This document shows, one piece after another, positions 37,940 through 46,825 of a stretch of 64,000 bases of DNA. A program made the translations under genes and the position numbers. The DNA comes from GCA-003244245 sp050699955 (GTDB taxonomy: Bacteria; Actinomycetota; Actinomycetes; Mycobacteriales; Pseudonocardiaceae), in contig JBOHGD010000001.1 of assembly GCA_050699955.1 (NCBI GenBank), positions 169,264 through 233,263 on the forward strand, given 5' to 3'. How positions within the stretch are numbered: position 1 is the stretch's first letter; every line of letters begins with the position of its first letter. The notes beneath the pieces are model-generated. The model had not been told where the DNA came from. It worked only from the letters and a program-made list of their open reading frames with translations, and searched no databases.

Positions 37940-39207
37940 CAGGACCGCTGACCGCCAGCGAGCTGGAGAAGATCCGGGCCGACTTCCCGATTCTGTCCCG
38001 GACGGTGCGGGAGGACCGGACGCTGGTGTATCTGGATTCCGGTGCCACCTCGCAGCGCCCACGGCAGGTGCTCGACGCCGAACGCGCCTTCGTCGAGCAG
38101 CACAACGCGGCGGTGCACCGCGGCGCGCACCAGCTAGCCGAGGAGGCCACCGACGCCTACGAGTCGGCACGGGCCAGGATCGCTGCGTTCGTCGGGGTGA
38201 CGCCCGGGCAGGTGGTGTTCACGAAGAATGCCACCGAGGGGATCAATCTGGTCGCCTACGCGCTGAGCAACTCAGCCGTCGCAGGGCCGCAGGCGCGCTT
38301 CGCGCTGCAACCCGGTGACGAGATCGTGGTGACCGAGATGGAACACCACGCCAACCTGGTGCCCTGGCAGGAGTTGTGCCGTCGCACCGGTGCCACGCTG
38401 CGCTGGTACGGGGTGACGGACACCGGTCGGCTGGATCTGGACTCGTTGGAACTCTCCGATCGGACCAGGGTGGTCGCCTTCACCCACCAGTCCAACGTCC
38501 TGGGCACCGTCCCGCCGATCGCCGAACTGGTCCGCCGGGCCAAGGAGGTCGGCGCGCTGACCGTGCTGGATTCCTGTCAGTCGGTGCCGCACTCCCCGGT
38601 CGACTTCTCAGCACTGGATGTCGACTTCGGCGTGTTCTCCGGGCACAAGATGCTCGGTCCCTCTGGGATCGGTGTGCTCTACGGACGCCGGGAGCTGCTT
38701 GAGGTGCTGCCTCCGTTCCTCACCGGTGGATCGATGATCGAACTGGTGAAGATGGAGGGCTCCACCTACGCCCCGCCGCCGCAGCGCTTCGAGGCGGGCG
38801 TCCCGATGACATCCCAGGCGGTCGGTCTGGGTGCGGCGGTGGACTACCTCTCCGAGGTGGGCATGGACCGGATCGCCGCGCACGAACGAGCGCTGACCGA
38901 ACAGGCGCTGGCCGGCCTGTCGGAGATCGAGGGCGTACGGATCATCGGCCCGACCGACACCGAGCATCGGGGTGGTGCGGTGTCCTTCGTGCTCGATGAC
39001 GTCCATGCGCACGATGCCGGGCAGGTGCTGGATGACCGCGGGGTCGCGATCCGGGTAGGGCACCACTGTGCCTGGCCGCTGCACCGCCGGTTCGGCATCG
39101 CCGCCACGGTGCGCGCCACATTCGCGTTGTACAACACCCCTGCGGAGGTTGACGCGTTGCTGACCACAGTGGAAGAAGCGCGTAGGTTCTTCGGAGTGCG
39201 GGCATGA
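37936..39207 (+). CDS. sufS: Cysteine desulfurase SufS (class II, PLP)
   Basis: A 423-aa PLP enzyme that takes sulfur from cysteine for cluster building. N-terminal VYLDSGATSQRP, PLP Lys about residue 237 in FSGHKMLGPSGIG, and the persulfide-carrying Cys about residue 378 in RVGHHCAWPLHRRFG. Start GTG 37936 overlaps sufC; the stop overlaps sufU. Works with SufU, encoded next. Confidence 0.96.
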   Translation: MTGPLTASELEKIRADFPILSRTVREDRTLVYLDSGATSQRPRQVLDAERAFVEQHNAAVHRGAHQLAEEATDAYESARARIAAFVGVTPGQVVFTKNATEGINLVAYALSNSAVAGPQARFALQPGDEIVVTEMEHHANLVPWQELCRRTGATLRWYGVTDTGRLDLDSLELSDRTRVVAFTHQSNVLGTVPPIAELVRRAKEVGALTVLDSCQSVPHSPVDFSALDVDFGVFSGHKMLGPSGIGVLYGRRELLEVLPPFLTGGSMIELVKMEGSTYAPPPQRFEAGVPMTSQAVGLGAAVDYLSEVGMDRIAAHERALTEQALAGLSEIEGVRIIGPTDTEHRGGAVSFVLDDVHAHDAGQVLDDRGVAIRVGHHCAWPLHRRFGIAATVRATFALYNTPAEVDALLTTVEEARRFFGVRA

Positions 39208-39689
39208 AGCTGGAGCAGATGTACCAGCAGATCATCCTGGATCACTACCGCAGCCCGCACCGCAACGGACTGCGCGAGCCCTTCGACTCCGAGTCCTTTC
39301 AAGTCAACCCCACCTGCGGAGACGAGGTGACGCTGCGGGTGGTGCTGGAGGGCGATCGGGTGGCCGATGTGTCCTACGAAGCGATGGGTTGCTCGATCAG
39401 CCAGGCGGCGACATCGGTGCTCACCGATCTGGTGGTCGGCTGTACCGTGGGCGAGTCGTTGTCCAAGATGGATGCTTTCATGGAGATGGTGCAGAGCCGG
39501 GGGCAGGTCGAGCCCGACGAGGCCGTGCTCGAAGACGCGGTCGCGTTCGCCGGTGTCGCCCGCTACCCGGCCCGGGTGAAATGTGCTCTGCTGGGTTGGA
39601 TGGCGTTCAAGGATGCGGTCGGCCGAGTGGAGAGCGATGGTGCCGCCGACACAGCTGACGACGATGTCGACCGAGTGGAGGCACGATGA
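39204..39689 (+). CDS. sufU: SufU zinc-dependent sulfur transfer protein
   Basis: A 161-aa IscU-like protein that accepts sulfur from SufS. Zinc/cysteine ligands C38 and D40 (NPTCGD), C63 (MGCSISQA) and C127 (VKCALLGW) are in place. The C-terminal ~20 residues are acidic and variable. Starts and ends with ATGA overlaps to sufS and sufT. Confidence 0.95.
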   Translation: MKLEQMYQQIILDHYRSPHRNGLREPFDSESFQVNPTCGDEVTLRVVLEGDRVADVSYEAMGCSISQAATSVLTDLVVGCTVGESLSKMDAFMEMVQSRGQVEPDEAVLEDAVAFAGVARYPARVKCALLGWMAFKDAVGRVESDGAADTADDDVDRVEAR

Positions 39690-40090
39690 GCGTGGACGAA
39701 GGGACCGAGGTGCCGCGCGGTGCGGCCGGGATGCCGGAGCCGCCGGCGGCTCGTCCAGAGGGCGAGCTGGCCGCCGTCGACGACGTTGAAGAGGCCATGC
39801 GCGACGTGGTCGACCCGGAGTTGGGCATCAACGTGGTCGACCTGGGTCTGGTCTATGACGTGCGGGTTGACCAGGACAACGTCGCCACCCTGGACATGAC
39901 ACTGACATCGGCGGCCTGCCCTCTGACCGACGTCATCGAGGATCAGACCCGCGCTGCGCTGGTCGGTGGCCCGGACGGCGGACTGGTCGACGATGTGCGG
40001 ATCAACTGGGTGTGGATTCCGCCGTGGGGCCCGGACAAGATCACTGAAGATGGCCGGGAACAGCTGCGCGCGCTGGGTTTCACCGTCTGA
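39686..40090 (+). CDS. sufT: SufT-type metal-sulfur cluster assembly factor (DUF59/MIP18)
   Basis: A 134-aa DUF59 protein with a ~30-residue Pro/Ala-rich leader, then VEEAMRDVVDPELGINVVDLGLVYDV and the conserved Cys in LTSAACPLTDVIEDQ. Members help mature Fe-S proteins. Last gene of sufR-B-D-Rieske-C-S-U-T, overlapping sufU by four bases and convergent with the broken EAL gene. Confidence 0.92.
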   Translation: MSVDEGTEVPRGAAGMPEPPAARPEGELAAVDDVEEAMRDVVDPELGINVVDLGLVYDVRVDQDNVATLDMTLTSAACPLTDVIEDQTRAALVGGPDGGLVDDVRINWVWIPPWGPDKITEDGREQLRALGFTV

Positions 40091-40135
40091 ACACTCTCTG
40101 GTAGCTCCAGCATCCTGCCGGGAGCAGCCGCGGGC

Positions 40136-41216
40136 TCACTCGGTGCGCAGCTGCGTGGGGATCCGGCCGACGCCGCGCAGTGGCTGATCCGGCACCGGTT
40201 GCTGGGTTCCGACCATGTCCATCGGCCCGCGCACCACATCGATCCGGCCCGAGCCCGGGCGGCCGAACACCCAGCTTGTGCCGGACATGGACTTGGCTCG
40301 GCGGCGCAGCGTAGCCAGCATCCGGGAGACGTCTCGGTGTCCGGCGACCGCGCCCGGTGCACAGATTAGAGACGCCAGCGACAGCGCCAACTCCCGGCCC
40401 TCGGTCTGCCACGGCTTGTCGAGTACCGCGGAGCCGAACGGCATCACGTCGTCGACGTTGGTGACGACGACGAAGTCGTCGCCGCGGCGGATGCAGCGCG
40501 GCGGTCTGCTCGGTGTTCATCTCGGCCACGCCCAGCACCACGTCGTACTGGCGCAGGGTAGCCATTTGCTCCGGGTGCTCCACCCCTTCGGCCACCAGTT
40601 GCGCACCGATCCGGGGAGCCAGGTGTGCCAGCGCCTCCAGTACGGCGATGCACTTACCTTCTTCCGGCAGCCCAGCGACGATCTCCCGATCCATCTTGAT
40701 CAGATCGGGCCGGGCCTCTGCGATCACCGTGAGCGGGTAGCCTCCGCCACCCACCCCGTCCAGCGAGATGCGATACCCGCGACGCCGCAGCCGGCGCAGC
40801 CCGGCGAGGAGCAGTCCGGGCTCCAGGTCGATGTAGGGAGGGTTGATGTCCAGCACTGTCTCGCTTGCGGGTCGCCCAGTCCGATCCAGTGCGCGGTGCA
40901 GCGGGATCAGTGCCTCCTCATCCGCCATAACGGTATCGGCCAGCAGGTTGAGATGCAGCGGGAGCAATGTCTCGTGCGCCGAGGAATGGTGCGCGGCCGC
41001 GACGGCCAGCGCCACGTCGAGTTTTTCCAGCCGGCCCGCGCGTGCCGCCGACCACAGCAATGTCTGCACATCACCGTGCGGGGGTCGGGCGAGCATCTCT
41101 AATGCCACTACACCGCCGGTGTGCAGATTTACCAGCGGTTGGAATGCGAACCGGGTGTCCACCGGATTATCGGACACCGGGTGATCGTGCCTTGCTCCGT
41201 TCGTGTAAGCAATCAT
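40136..41216 (-). pseudogene. Frameshifted, catalytically degenerate EAL-domain protein
   Basis: From ATG 41216 an EAL-like domain is read: RFAFQPLVNLHTGG, LEMLARP in place of EAL, LHLNLL, ISLDGVGGGGYPL in place of the DDFGxGYSSL metal site, IKMDREIV and LVAEGVEHPEQ. The Asp pair and the mid-domain Glu needed for c-di-GMP hydrolysis appear lost. At about 40495-40502 the frame breaks: coding sense continues in another frame as CIRRGDDFVVVTNVDD then MPFGSAVLDKPWQTEG to the stop at 40136. Loss of one GC pair from a GCGCGC run would explain it. Read as two pieces it is probably a pseudogene; an assembly error is possible. The C-terminal domain is not recognised. Confidence 0.6.
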
Positions 41217-41239
41217 CCCCACGTGGTTTCACCAGGTGT

Positions 41240-42436
41240 TCACCTCGTCGCGGACTGTTGCTGAGAGGTGCGCGGATCGAGCCCACCGAGGACCAGCATT
41301 CTGCGCATCCACCACGGGGCGGTGGCGAACAGCGTGGCCATTGCGGCGGCAGTACCGGGGACGTCCTCGCGGCCGGTGAGGTAGGTCCAGCGATGCCGCT
41401 CCGGCAATGCGAAGAACACGTCGAAGAAGGACGGGACCCGGTCTGGCGGGAAGCGCAGCAGGGACTCCAGACTGCGCCGCCGAAGGGTGTGCACCGCGAT
41501 CGCGGCCGGGCTCCACACCGTTCGCCATGCCGCCGAGCCCGCCGTCTCGGACCCGTCACGCTGCAGCGCGTCTCGCACGGCGGTGGCCACCCGGGGGGCG
41601 AGCCGCAGCGCGGCGGCCACGCTGAAGCCGGTGGCCGGGTGCACCAGCGGGCTGGCCGCCCCGAACGGCACGACCGCTCCGCGCCGGTCCGAGGCCGCCG
41701 GTAACGGGCGGTCGACCGCGAAGCGCACCCGCTCCTCACCGTCGGCAGGCAGGGCGATGCCGTGGTGCGCCAGCCGGGCGTGCAGCCGACGGCGCAGCAC
41801 GCCGAGCCCGAGCCCGGGACGGCGGGCCAGCGACGTCTCCTCCAGCAGTACACGATCGGGGGTCACCGGGACGGCGTAGAGAAAAGTGGGCCATCCCGCC
41901 TCGCCGTGGTGCGGGCGCCAGTCCATGAACAGCGCAGACCCGGGCGTCACCACAGGTCGTGCGGCGTCAGCGTCGACCACGACGCCGACCGCGGTCTGCT
42001 CCGCGGCCGGCCTGCGCTGGGTGGTGCCGAGCAAACGGCGCGCTTCCCCGGTCGCGTCGAGCACCACGGCGGCCCGCCGTTCATGGTCATCGACCTGCAC
42101 GCTGACCCCGGGCCGGTCCCGCCGTGCATCGCGTACCCGGCCCTGTCGCACCCGCACCCCGGTCGTGGCGAAGCCGTCCCGCAGCGCGGCGTTGTCCAGC
42201 ACCACGTACTCCCAGCCCAGCCGGTGCCCGGTGGTGCCGATCGCCGCGCCGAGGCCGCTCGCCGCCACCGCGGGGTCGGTGTCGTCCGGCAGCTCGCCCC
42301 GCCAGCTACCGTAGGTGGCGGCCCAGCGCCGATCCGGCGCCGGGTCCACCAACTCGGTGTCCAGTCCGAGCCGCGCACACGCCGCCGCCACCGCCCACCC
42401 CGCCGGGCCGCCTCCAGCCACCAGCACGTCGATCAC
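41240..42436 (-). CDS. Lycopene cyclase family protein (FAD-dependent)
   Basis: A 398-aa flavoprotein. The N-terminal dinucleotide fold is VLVAGGGPAGWAVAAA; downstream lie DWRPHHGEAGWPTFLYAVPV, RVLLEETSLARRPG and PLVHPATGFSVAAAL, all typical of CrtY/CrtL lycopene cyclases that form beta-ionone rings. No other carotenoid gene is adjacent, so the rest of the pathway must lie elsewhere. GTG 42436 is the likely start; no Shine-Dalgarno is obvious. A strong hairpin lies just upstream of it. Confidence 0.83.
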   Translation of the reverse strand: MIDVLVAGGGPAGWAVAAACARLGLDTELVDPAPDRRWAATYGSWRGELPDDTDPAVAASGLGAAIGTTGHRLGWEYVVLDNAALRDGFATTGVRVRQGRVRDARRDRPGVSVQVDDHERRAAVVLDATGEARRLLGTTQRRPAAEQTAVGVVVDADAARPVVTPGSALFMDWRPHHGEAGWPTFLYAVPVTPDRVLLEETSLARRPGLGLGVLRRRLHARLAHHGIALPADGEERVRFAVDRPLPAASDRRGAVVPFGAASPLVHPATGFSVAAALRLAPRVATAVRDALQRDGSETAGSAAWRTVWSPAAIAVHTLRRRSLESLLRFPPDRVPSFFDVFFALPERHRWTYLTGREDVPGTAAAMATLFATAPWWMRRMLVLGGLDPRTSQQQSATR

Positions 42437-42443
42437 GTGTGCA

Positions 42444-42499
42444 ACTTACCCGTGAGTGGCGATGCGAGCCCTGACTCGTATTGCCACTCACGGGTAAGT
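42444..42499. repeat. Near-perfect 25-bp inverted repeat (REP-like element or terminator)
   Basis: ACTTACCCGTGAGTGGC (42444-42460) is exactly complementary to GCCACTCACGGGTAAGT (42483-42499). The inner bases also pair: CGAG/CTCG at 42465-42468 and 42475-42478, with the four between forming A-T, T-A and two G-T pairs on the plus-strand RNA, leaving a 6-base loop CCCTGA. It lies between two minus-strand genes, 7 bp before the cyclase start. Too symmetric for chance; it could terminate the SDR transcript or be a dispersed intergenic repeat. Confidence 0.8.
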
Positions 42500-42538
42500 G
42501 CTGATCTTCAGCGTCGGTCAGGCCGTGCCATCCGGAAC

Positions 42539-43993
42539 CTACTGGTGCTCTGCGGTGCCGGTGATGTTGCGGGCCATGCCGCCGAAAACGATACCGTGGA
42601 AGGGGAGGATGGCTTTCCAGTAGAGGTGGCCGGCGAAGCCGTGCGGTTCGAAGATCGCCCGTTGCCGGTACACCGAGCCGCCACCCGGGCCGGGGGTGGC
42701 GGACAGTTCGAGCCAGGCCCTGCCAGGCAGCCGCATCTCCGCGCGCAGCCGCAGCAGGTGCGGGCGGTCGAGGTGTTCCACTCGCCACCAGTCGAGTGCT
42801 TCACCGGTGTGCAGCCGGTGGGGGTCGCGTCGACCCCGGCGCAGGCCCACCCCACCGACAAGCCGGTCGATCCACCCGCGCACCGACCAGGCCAGCGGGA
42901 AGGAGTACCAGCCGTGCTCACCGCCGATGGATTCGATGACCTGCCACAGCGTATGCACATCGGCGTGGGTGGGGAGCTCACGGACGTCCTCATAGAGGGA
43001 GCCGCCGGACCAGGCGGGGTCGGTGGGTAACGGGTCGGAGGGCACGCTCGGGGCGGAGGCGTCCGACCAGCGGGTGGGCACATCCGCGTTGCGGATGCGG
43101 GTCAGTGCCAGTTCGAGGGCCCGCTCGTAGTGGGTCAGGCCACCCACCGGGTCGTCGATATGGTCGGCGATGTCGCGGTCGTGGCAGACCACCTCGTGCA
43201 CCAGCGACTCGATGAGCGGAACGGCGATGCTGCGCGGCACCGGGGTGACCAGGTTGACCCACTGCGCGGACAGCCACGGGGTGAGCACCGGCACCGGCAC
43301 GACCAGCCGGCGTGGCAGACCGGCCACGATCGCGTAGCGGCGCATCATCTCCAAGTAGGTGAGTACGTCGGGACCTCCGATGTCGAAACCCCGATTGACC
43401 TGGCCCGGGAGCGTTGCGGCACGGGTGAGGTAATGCAGCACGTCGCGCACCGCGATCGGCTGGATCCGGTTGTGCACCCACTTCGGGGTGACCATCGCCG
43501 GGAGGCGCTCGGCGAGGTGGCGCAGCATCTCGAAGCTGGCCGACCCGGAGCCGAGAATGATCGCGGCACGCAGCGCGACTGTGGGCACCCCGGAATCGAT
43601 CAGGATCTTGCCGACCTCCGCCCGGGACGCCAGATGTGGTGACAGATCCGGTCCGTCGGGAGTGATGCCCCCCAGATATACGATCCGCCGCACTCCGGCC
43701 GCGCGGACCTGCCGGGCCACCGTGCCTGCCCCGGCCCGGTCCACCTCGACGAAGTTCCGCTGGTTCAGCGAATGCACCAGGTAGTAGACGACATCCTGGG
43801 CGGCCACGGCGGCGGCGACACTCGCCGTATCGGTGACATCCCCCTGCACGATCTCGGCATCGCCACGCCAGGGTGCCTCGGCGAGCTTGCCCGGGTCCCG
43901 CGCCACCGCCCGCACCGCGTGTCCGGCCTGCACCAGCTCGGGCACCAGGCGGCCACCGATGTAGCCGGTCGCCCCGAACACCACGCACCGCAC
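42539..43993 (-). CDS. NAD(P)-binding SDR-like protein with DUF2867 domain
   Basis: A 484-aa two-domain protein. N-terminal atypical SDR: RCVVFGATGYIGGRLVPEL, DVVYYLVHSLNQ and GGITPDGPDLSPHLASR (about residues 1-330). C-terminal DUF2867 domain with WSVRGWIDRLVGG, GLRRGRRDPHRL and FHGIVFGGM. Members are widespread in actinobacteria and of unknown function, perhaps NADP-dependent oxidoreductases. Start GTG 43993 places the glycine-rich loop at the N-terminus; an ATG at 44071 would add 26 residues. Confidence 0.82.
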   Translation of the reverse strand: MRCVVFGATGYIGGRLVPELVQAGHAVRAVARDPGKLAEAPWRGDAEIVQGDVTDTASVAAAVAAQDVVYYLVHSLNQRNFVEVDRAGAGTVARQVRAAGVRRIVYLGGITPDGPDLSPHLASRAEVGKILIDSGVPTVALRAAIILGSGSASFEMLRHLAERLPAMVTPKWVHNRIQPIAVRDVLHYLTRAATLPGQVNRGFDIGGPDVLTYLEMMRRYAIVAGLPRRLVVPVPVLTPWLSAQWVNLVTPVPRSIAVPLIESLVHEVVCHDRDIADHIDDPVGGLTHYERALELALTRIRNADVPTRWSDASAPSVPSDPLPTDPAWSGGSLYEDVRELPTHADVHTLWQVIESIGGEHGWYSFPLAWSVRGWIDRLVGGVGLRRGRRDPHRLHTGEALDWWRVEHLDRPHLLRLRAEMRLPGRAWLELSATPGPGGGSVYRQRAIFEPHGFAGHLYWKAILPFHGIVFGGMARNITGTAEHQ

Positions 43994-44161
43994 GAAGCTA
44001 GCCTGCGCGATCGCGGCCGGCGCCGCAGCGCGACTCAACCAAGGGAGTGAGGCTCTCGGCGTGGTTGCCATCGGCAACCGGCAACCGGGCCGATCTTCAC
44101 CCCGGCGAGGGGCCACTACTGTACGTCCGACAACACGCACCGAGGGGAGCGGTGATCCACA

Positions 44162-45553
44162 ATGAGCGACGAGAACGCTGGCCGGATCAGCGAGCAATCA
44201 GGTAGTTCACCTCGTATCGATCCCGCGCTGTTCGAGCGCGAGGACGTGCGCGGGTTTCTGGCCGCGCTGGACATCGGCGGTCTGTACCGGTCGCTGGGGG
44301 GCGCTGGGACCAGCCAGAGGCAGATCGCGGCGTGCACCGGGCAGTCCCAGTCCGAGGTGGCCGACATTGTCGCGGGCCGCCGGCGGGTGGAGAGCCATCA
44401 GCTGCTGGTGCGCATCGTGGAGGGTTTCGACATCCCCCGGGAGCTGATGGGTCTGTCCTGGTGGGGTCCCGACGGCGCCTACGCTGGAAAGGTCACCGTC
44501 GCCGACGCACCGACGAGGGAGAGTGATGACATGCGCCGCCGCGCCCTCATCGCCGCCACCTCGATGGCGGCCCTGGGCCAGGTGGTGCAGGGCCTGGGTG
44601 AGCTGGCCGAGCTGGCCCTGCCGACCGGCGCGCCGCTGCCGTCGCGGCTGGGTTCGTCACACGTGTGCGCCGTCGAGGCGGTCACCGAGCGGCTGCGTGG
44701 GGTGGCGCGCCAGTTCGGCGGGCAGGCCGACCTGTTCGGTGCCGCCGCCAAATACTATTCGCGGTGGCTGTCGGTGCCCGCCTCCGGCGCGGTGAAGGCC
44801 CGGCTCGGCGCCGCAGTGGCGGAGCTGTATACCGAGGCGGGTTGGTCCTATTACGACGCCGGGGTGGACGCAGCAGGCTGCTTCACCCGTGCCCTGAGGC
44901 TGGCCGATGAGGCCGGGGACGGCTTCGGGGTCGCCAATGCGGCCTTCCACGCTGGGTTGACGGTAGTTCGCAGTGGGCACCCTGATGATGCGCTCAAGTG
45001 TTTCCAGTTCGGGCAGCTCGTGCTCGCGGGGTTCCAGCCCGGTAAGGCGAAGCCAGCGATCCTGCGCGCCGACGACCCCCGGGGGCCGGTGCTCGCTGGG
45101 CGCCTGAAGCGCAACTCCGCGACCGCGTACGCCCTGCTGGGCGAGCCCGTGCAGGCCAGGCGCTGCCTTGCCGAGGCGGACGAGGGGTGGGCGCCACGTG
45201 ATGCTTTCGAACAGGCGGGTGCCGACTTCACGACTGCCAAGATTCAGCTCGATCTGGGCCAACCCGACACCGCGGAGCCGTTCGCGGTGGGCGCGGTGCG
45301 CACTTACGGCGAGGGCCACGGCCGGGGCCGGGTCGGTGCGGCACTCACGCTCGCCGAGGTGTATGTGCGGACCGGGGAGCCCCGTGGGCTGGTGCTGGCC
45401 CGGCAGGCGATTGACGCGGTGAGCGCCCTGCAGTCCGTTGCCGTGCGACGGGAACGGCTCGTGCCGCTGACCACCGCGTTGGAGGCCCGGCCCGGCACTG
45501 ACGCCAACGAGCTGGCCCGGATGGCCCGTCAGGTGGCCGCGACGCGGGTCTAG
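44162..45553 (+). CDS. XRE-type helix-turn-helix regulator with TPR-like region
   Basis: A 463-aa regulator. An HTH at about residues 45-95 (TSQRQIAACTGQSQSEVADIV) is followed by a ~330-residue helical region with tetratricopeptide-like repeats (AGWSYYDAGVDAAGCFTRAL, SGHPDDALKCFQFGQLV). This layout is common in actinomycetes with many paralogs, often near drug or secondary metabolite genes, where the TPR part may sense a signal. Divergent from the SDR/DUF2867 gene. ATG 44162 follows GGAGCGGTG. Confidence 0.8.
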   Translation: MSDENAGRISEQSGSSPRIDPALFEREDVRGFLAALDIGGLYRSLGGAGTSQRQIAACTGQSQSEVADIVAGRRRVESHQLLVRIVEGFDIPRELMGLSWWGPDGAYAGKVTVADAPTRESDDMRRRALIAATSMAALGQVVQGLGELAELALPTGAPLPSRLGSSHVCAVEAVTERLRGVARQFGGQADLFGAAAKYYSRWLSVPASGAVKARLGAAVAELYTEAGWSYYDAGVDAAGCFTRALRLADEAGDGFGVANAAFHAGLTVVRSGHPDDALKCFQFGQLVLAGFQPGKAKPAILRADDPRGPVLAGRLKRNSATAYALLGEPVQARRCLAEADEGWAPRDAFEQAGADFTTAKIQLDLGQPDTAEPFAVGAVRTYGEGHGRGRVGAALTLAEVYVRTGEPRGLVLARQAIDAVSALQSVAVRRERLVPLTTALEARPGTDANELARMARQVAATRV

Positions 45554-45623
45554 CAGGCACCGGGCCAGAGGTTACTTGTGCCCGATCGGGATCCGAAAGG
45601 GCGCATCGCCGTAGCGTGTCCTC

Positions 45624-46322
45624 ATGAGCCGGACCCGGGAACTCCCCGCCGGTGGGCGGGCGGTGGAGGTGGAGCCCGAGCGGCTGGCCGGGTTCTTGGA
45701 CCGATTCGCCGCCGGGCACGGCGGGGCAGTGGCGACCACGGTCGCGCCGCAGCAGGTGGACGTGACGGCCGTTGACGGCTGGACGGCGTCGGTCTTGGTG
45801 CCCTTCGGCCCGCTAGCGGCGCAGCCTGGACAGTGGGACGGAATCGCTGTTGACGAGTTGCTCGACCACCTCATGGCGCCCCGCACGATCGGGCTGTTTC
45901 TGGTGCGCCTGGGTGGGTACAGCGTCGGTATCGCTCGCGCCGGGGTGGTGCTCAGCTCCAGTACCGGCAGCAGACTGGTGCACGGTCGCTCAGCGGCGGG
46001 CGGGCAGTCTCAGCAGCGCTTCGCCCGGCGCAGGGAGGGTCAGGCCCGGGTGGCCCTGCAGGCCGCCGCGAACACCGCGGCGCGGGTGTTGCTACCCCGT
46101 GCCGAGGAGCTGGACGCCGTCGTCCTCGGCGGGGACACCACAGCCCTGCGCAGCCTGGCCGCCGACTCGCGGTTGACCGCGCTGCTGGAGCGGGCCGAGC
46201 CCAGAGTGCTCGACATCCCCGAGCCGCGCCGCGCGATACTCGACGAGGCTGCCCGCCGCGCCCGCTGCGTCGAGGTCCGGTTACTGCCACGATCGACGTC
46301 GTCGGAGCCGGGTCATGGGTAG
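45624..46322 (+). CDS. acVLRF1-type peptidyl-tRNA hydrolase (release-factor-like)
   Basis: A 232-aa protein of the actinobacterial VLRF1 group, related to eRF1-type release factors and to Vms1/ANKZF1, which free nascent chains from stalled ribosomes. The GGQ-like catalytic loop is at residues 126-128 within AAGGQSQQRFARRREGQ, followed by a long helix AANTAARVLLP. Bacterial function is inferred from the family: ribosome rescue. Start ATG 45624; neighbours give no further clue. Confidence 0.8.
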   Translation: MSRTRELPAGGRAVEVEPERLAGFLDRFAAGHGGAVATTVAPQQVDVTAVDGWTASVLVPFGPLAAQPGQWDGIAVDELLDHLMAPRTIGLFLVRLGGYSVGIARAGVVLSSSTGSRLVHGRSAAGGQSQQRFARRREGQARVALQAAANTAARVLLPRAEELDAVVLGGDTTALRSLAADSRLTALLERAEPRVLDIPEPRRAILDEAARRARCVEVRLLPRSTSSEPGHG

Positions 46323-46486
46323 ATGTTCGATCACGAATCGGTGGTCGGAGTGAAGCGGGAAACGAAGCGGCGTTGCCAGGGGGTCTCGACGGCGTGTGAG
46401 GAATAGTGCTCGCGGACCACGCCTCGTGTAGCGCGGCTGCTACCTGAATGTGTACCTGCCGCCCATTCCCGTCACGCGGAGGAAAT

Positions 46487-46807
46487 ATGGTCTGGATTCT
46501 GCTTGTTGCTGCCATCGCCGCCGAAGTCACGGCCACCTCGGCGTTAAAGCTGAGTGACGGGCTCACCAAGCTGGTGCCGAGTGTGGTGGTCGGCATCGGA
46601 TATATCCTGTCCTTCGTGCTGCTGGCGCAAGCGCTCAAACACCTGCAGGTCAGTGTCGCGTATGCGATCTGGTCCGGGGCGGGTACGGCCGCTATCGCAG
46701 TGGTCGGGATGCTGGCGTTTAAGGAGCCGCTGACCGCGACCAAGATCGTGGGAATTGTTCTGGTCATCGGTGGCGTGGTGACGCTCAACCTAGCCGGCGG
46801 ACATTGA
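46487..46807 (+). CDS. SMR-family multidrug exporter (EmrE/QacE type)
   Basis: A 106-aa protein of four membrane helices. The conserved Glu is in AAIAAEVTATSALKLS of helix 1, and helix 3 has YAIWSGAGTAAI, which is the Qac/EmrE form (Gdx guanidinium exporters have AVWTGIG there). It exports cationic drugs by proton exchange as a dimer. GGAGG is six bases before ATG 46487. No guanidine riboswitch was found in the 160 bp upstream. Confidence 0.9.
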   Translation: MVWILLVAAIAAEVTATSALKLSDGLTKLVPSVVVGIGYILSFVLLAQALKHLQVSVAYAIWSGAGTAAIAVVGMLAFKEPLTATKIVGIVLVIGGVVTLNLAGGH

Positions 46808-46825
46808 CCGTGATATTCGTGGGCG

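Noticed and set aside
46323..46486. Guanidine riboswitch ahead of the SMR exporter
   Set aside because: None of the conserved guanidine-I or -III sequence blocks is found, and helix 3 of the protein is of the Qac/EmrE type rather than Gdx.
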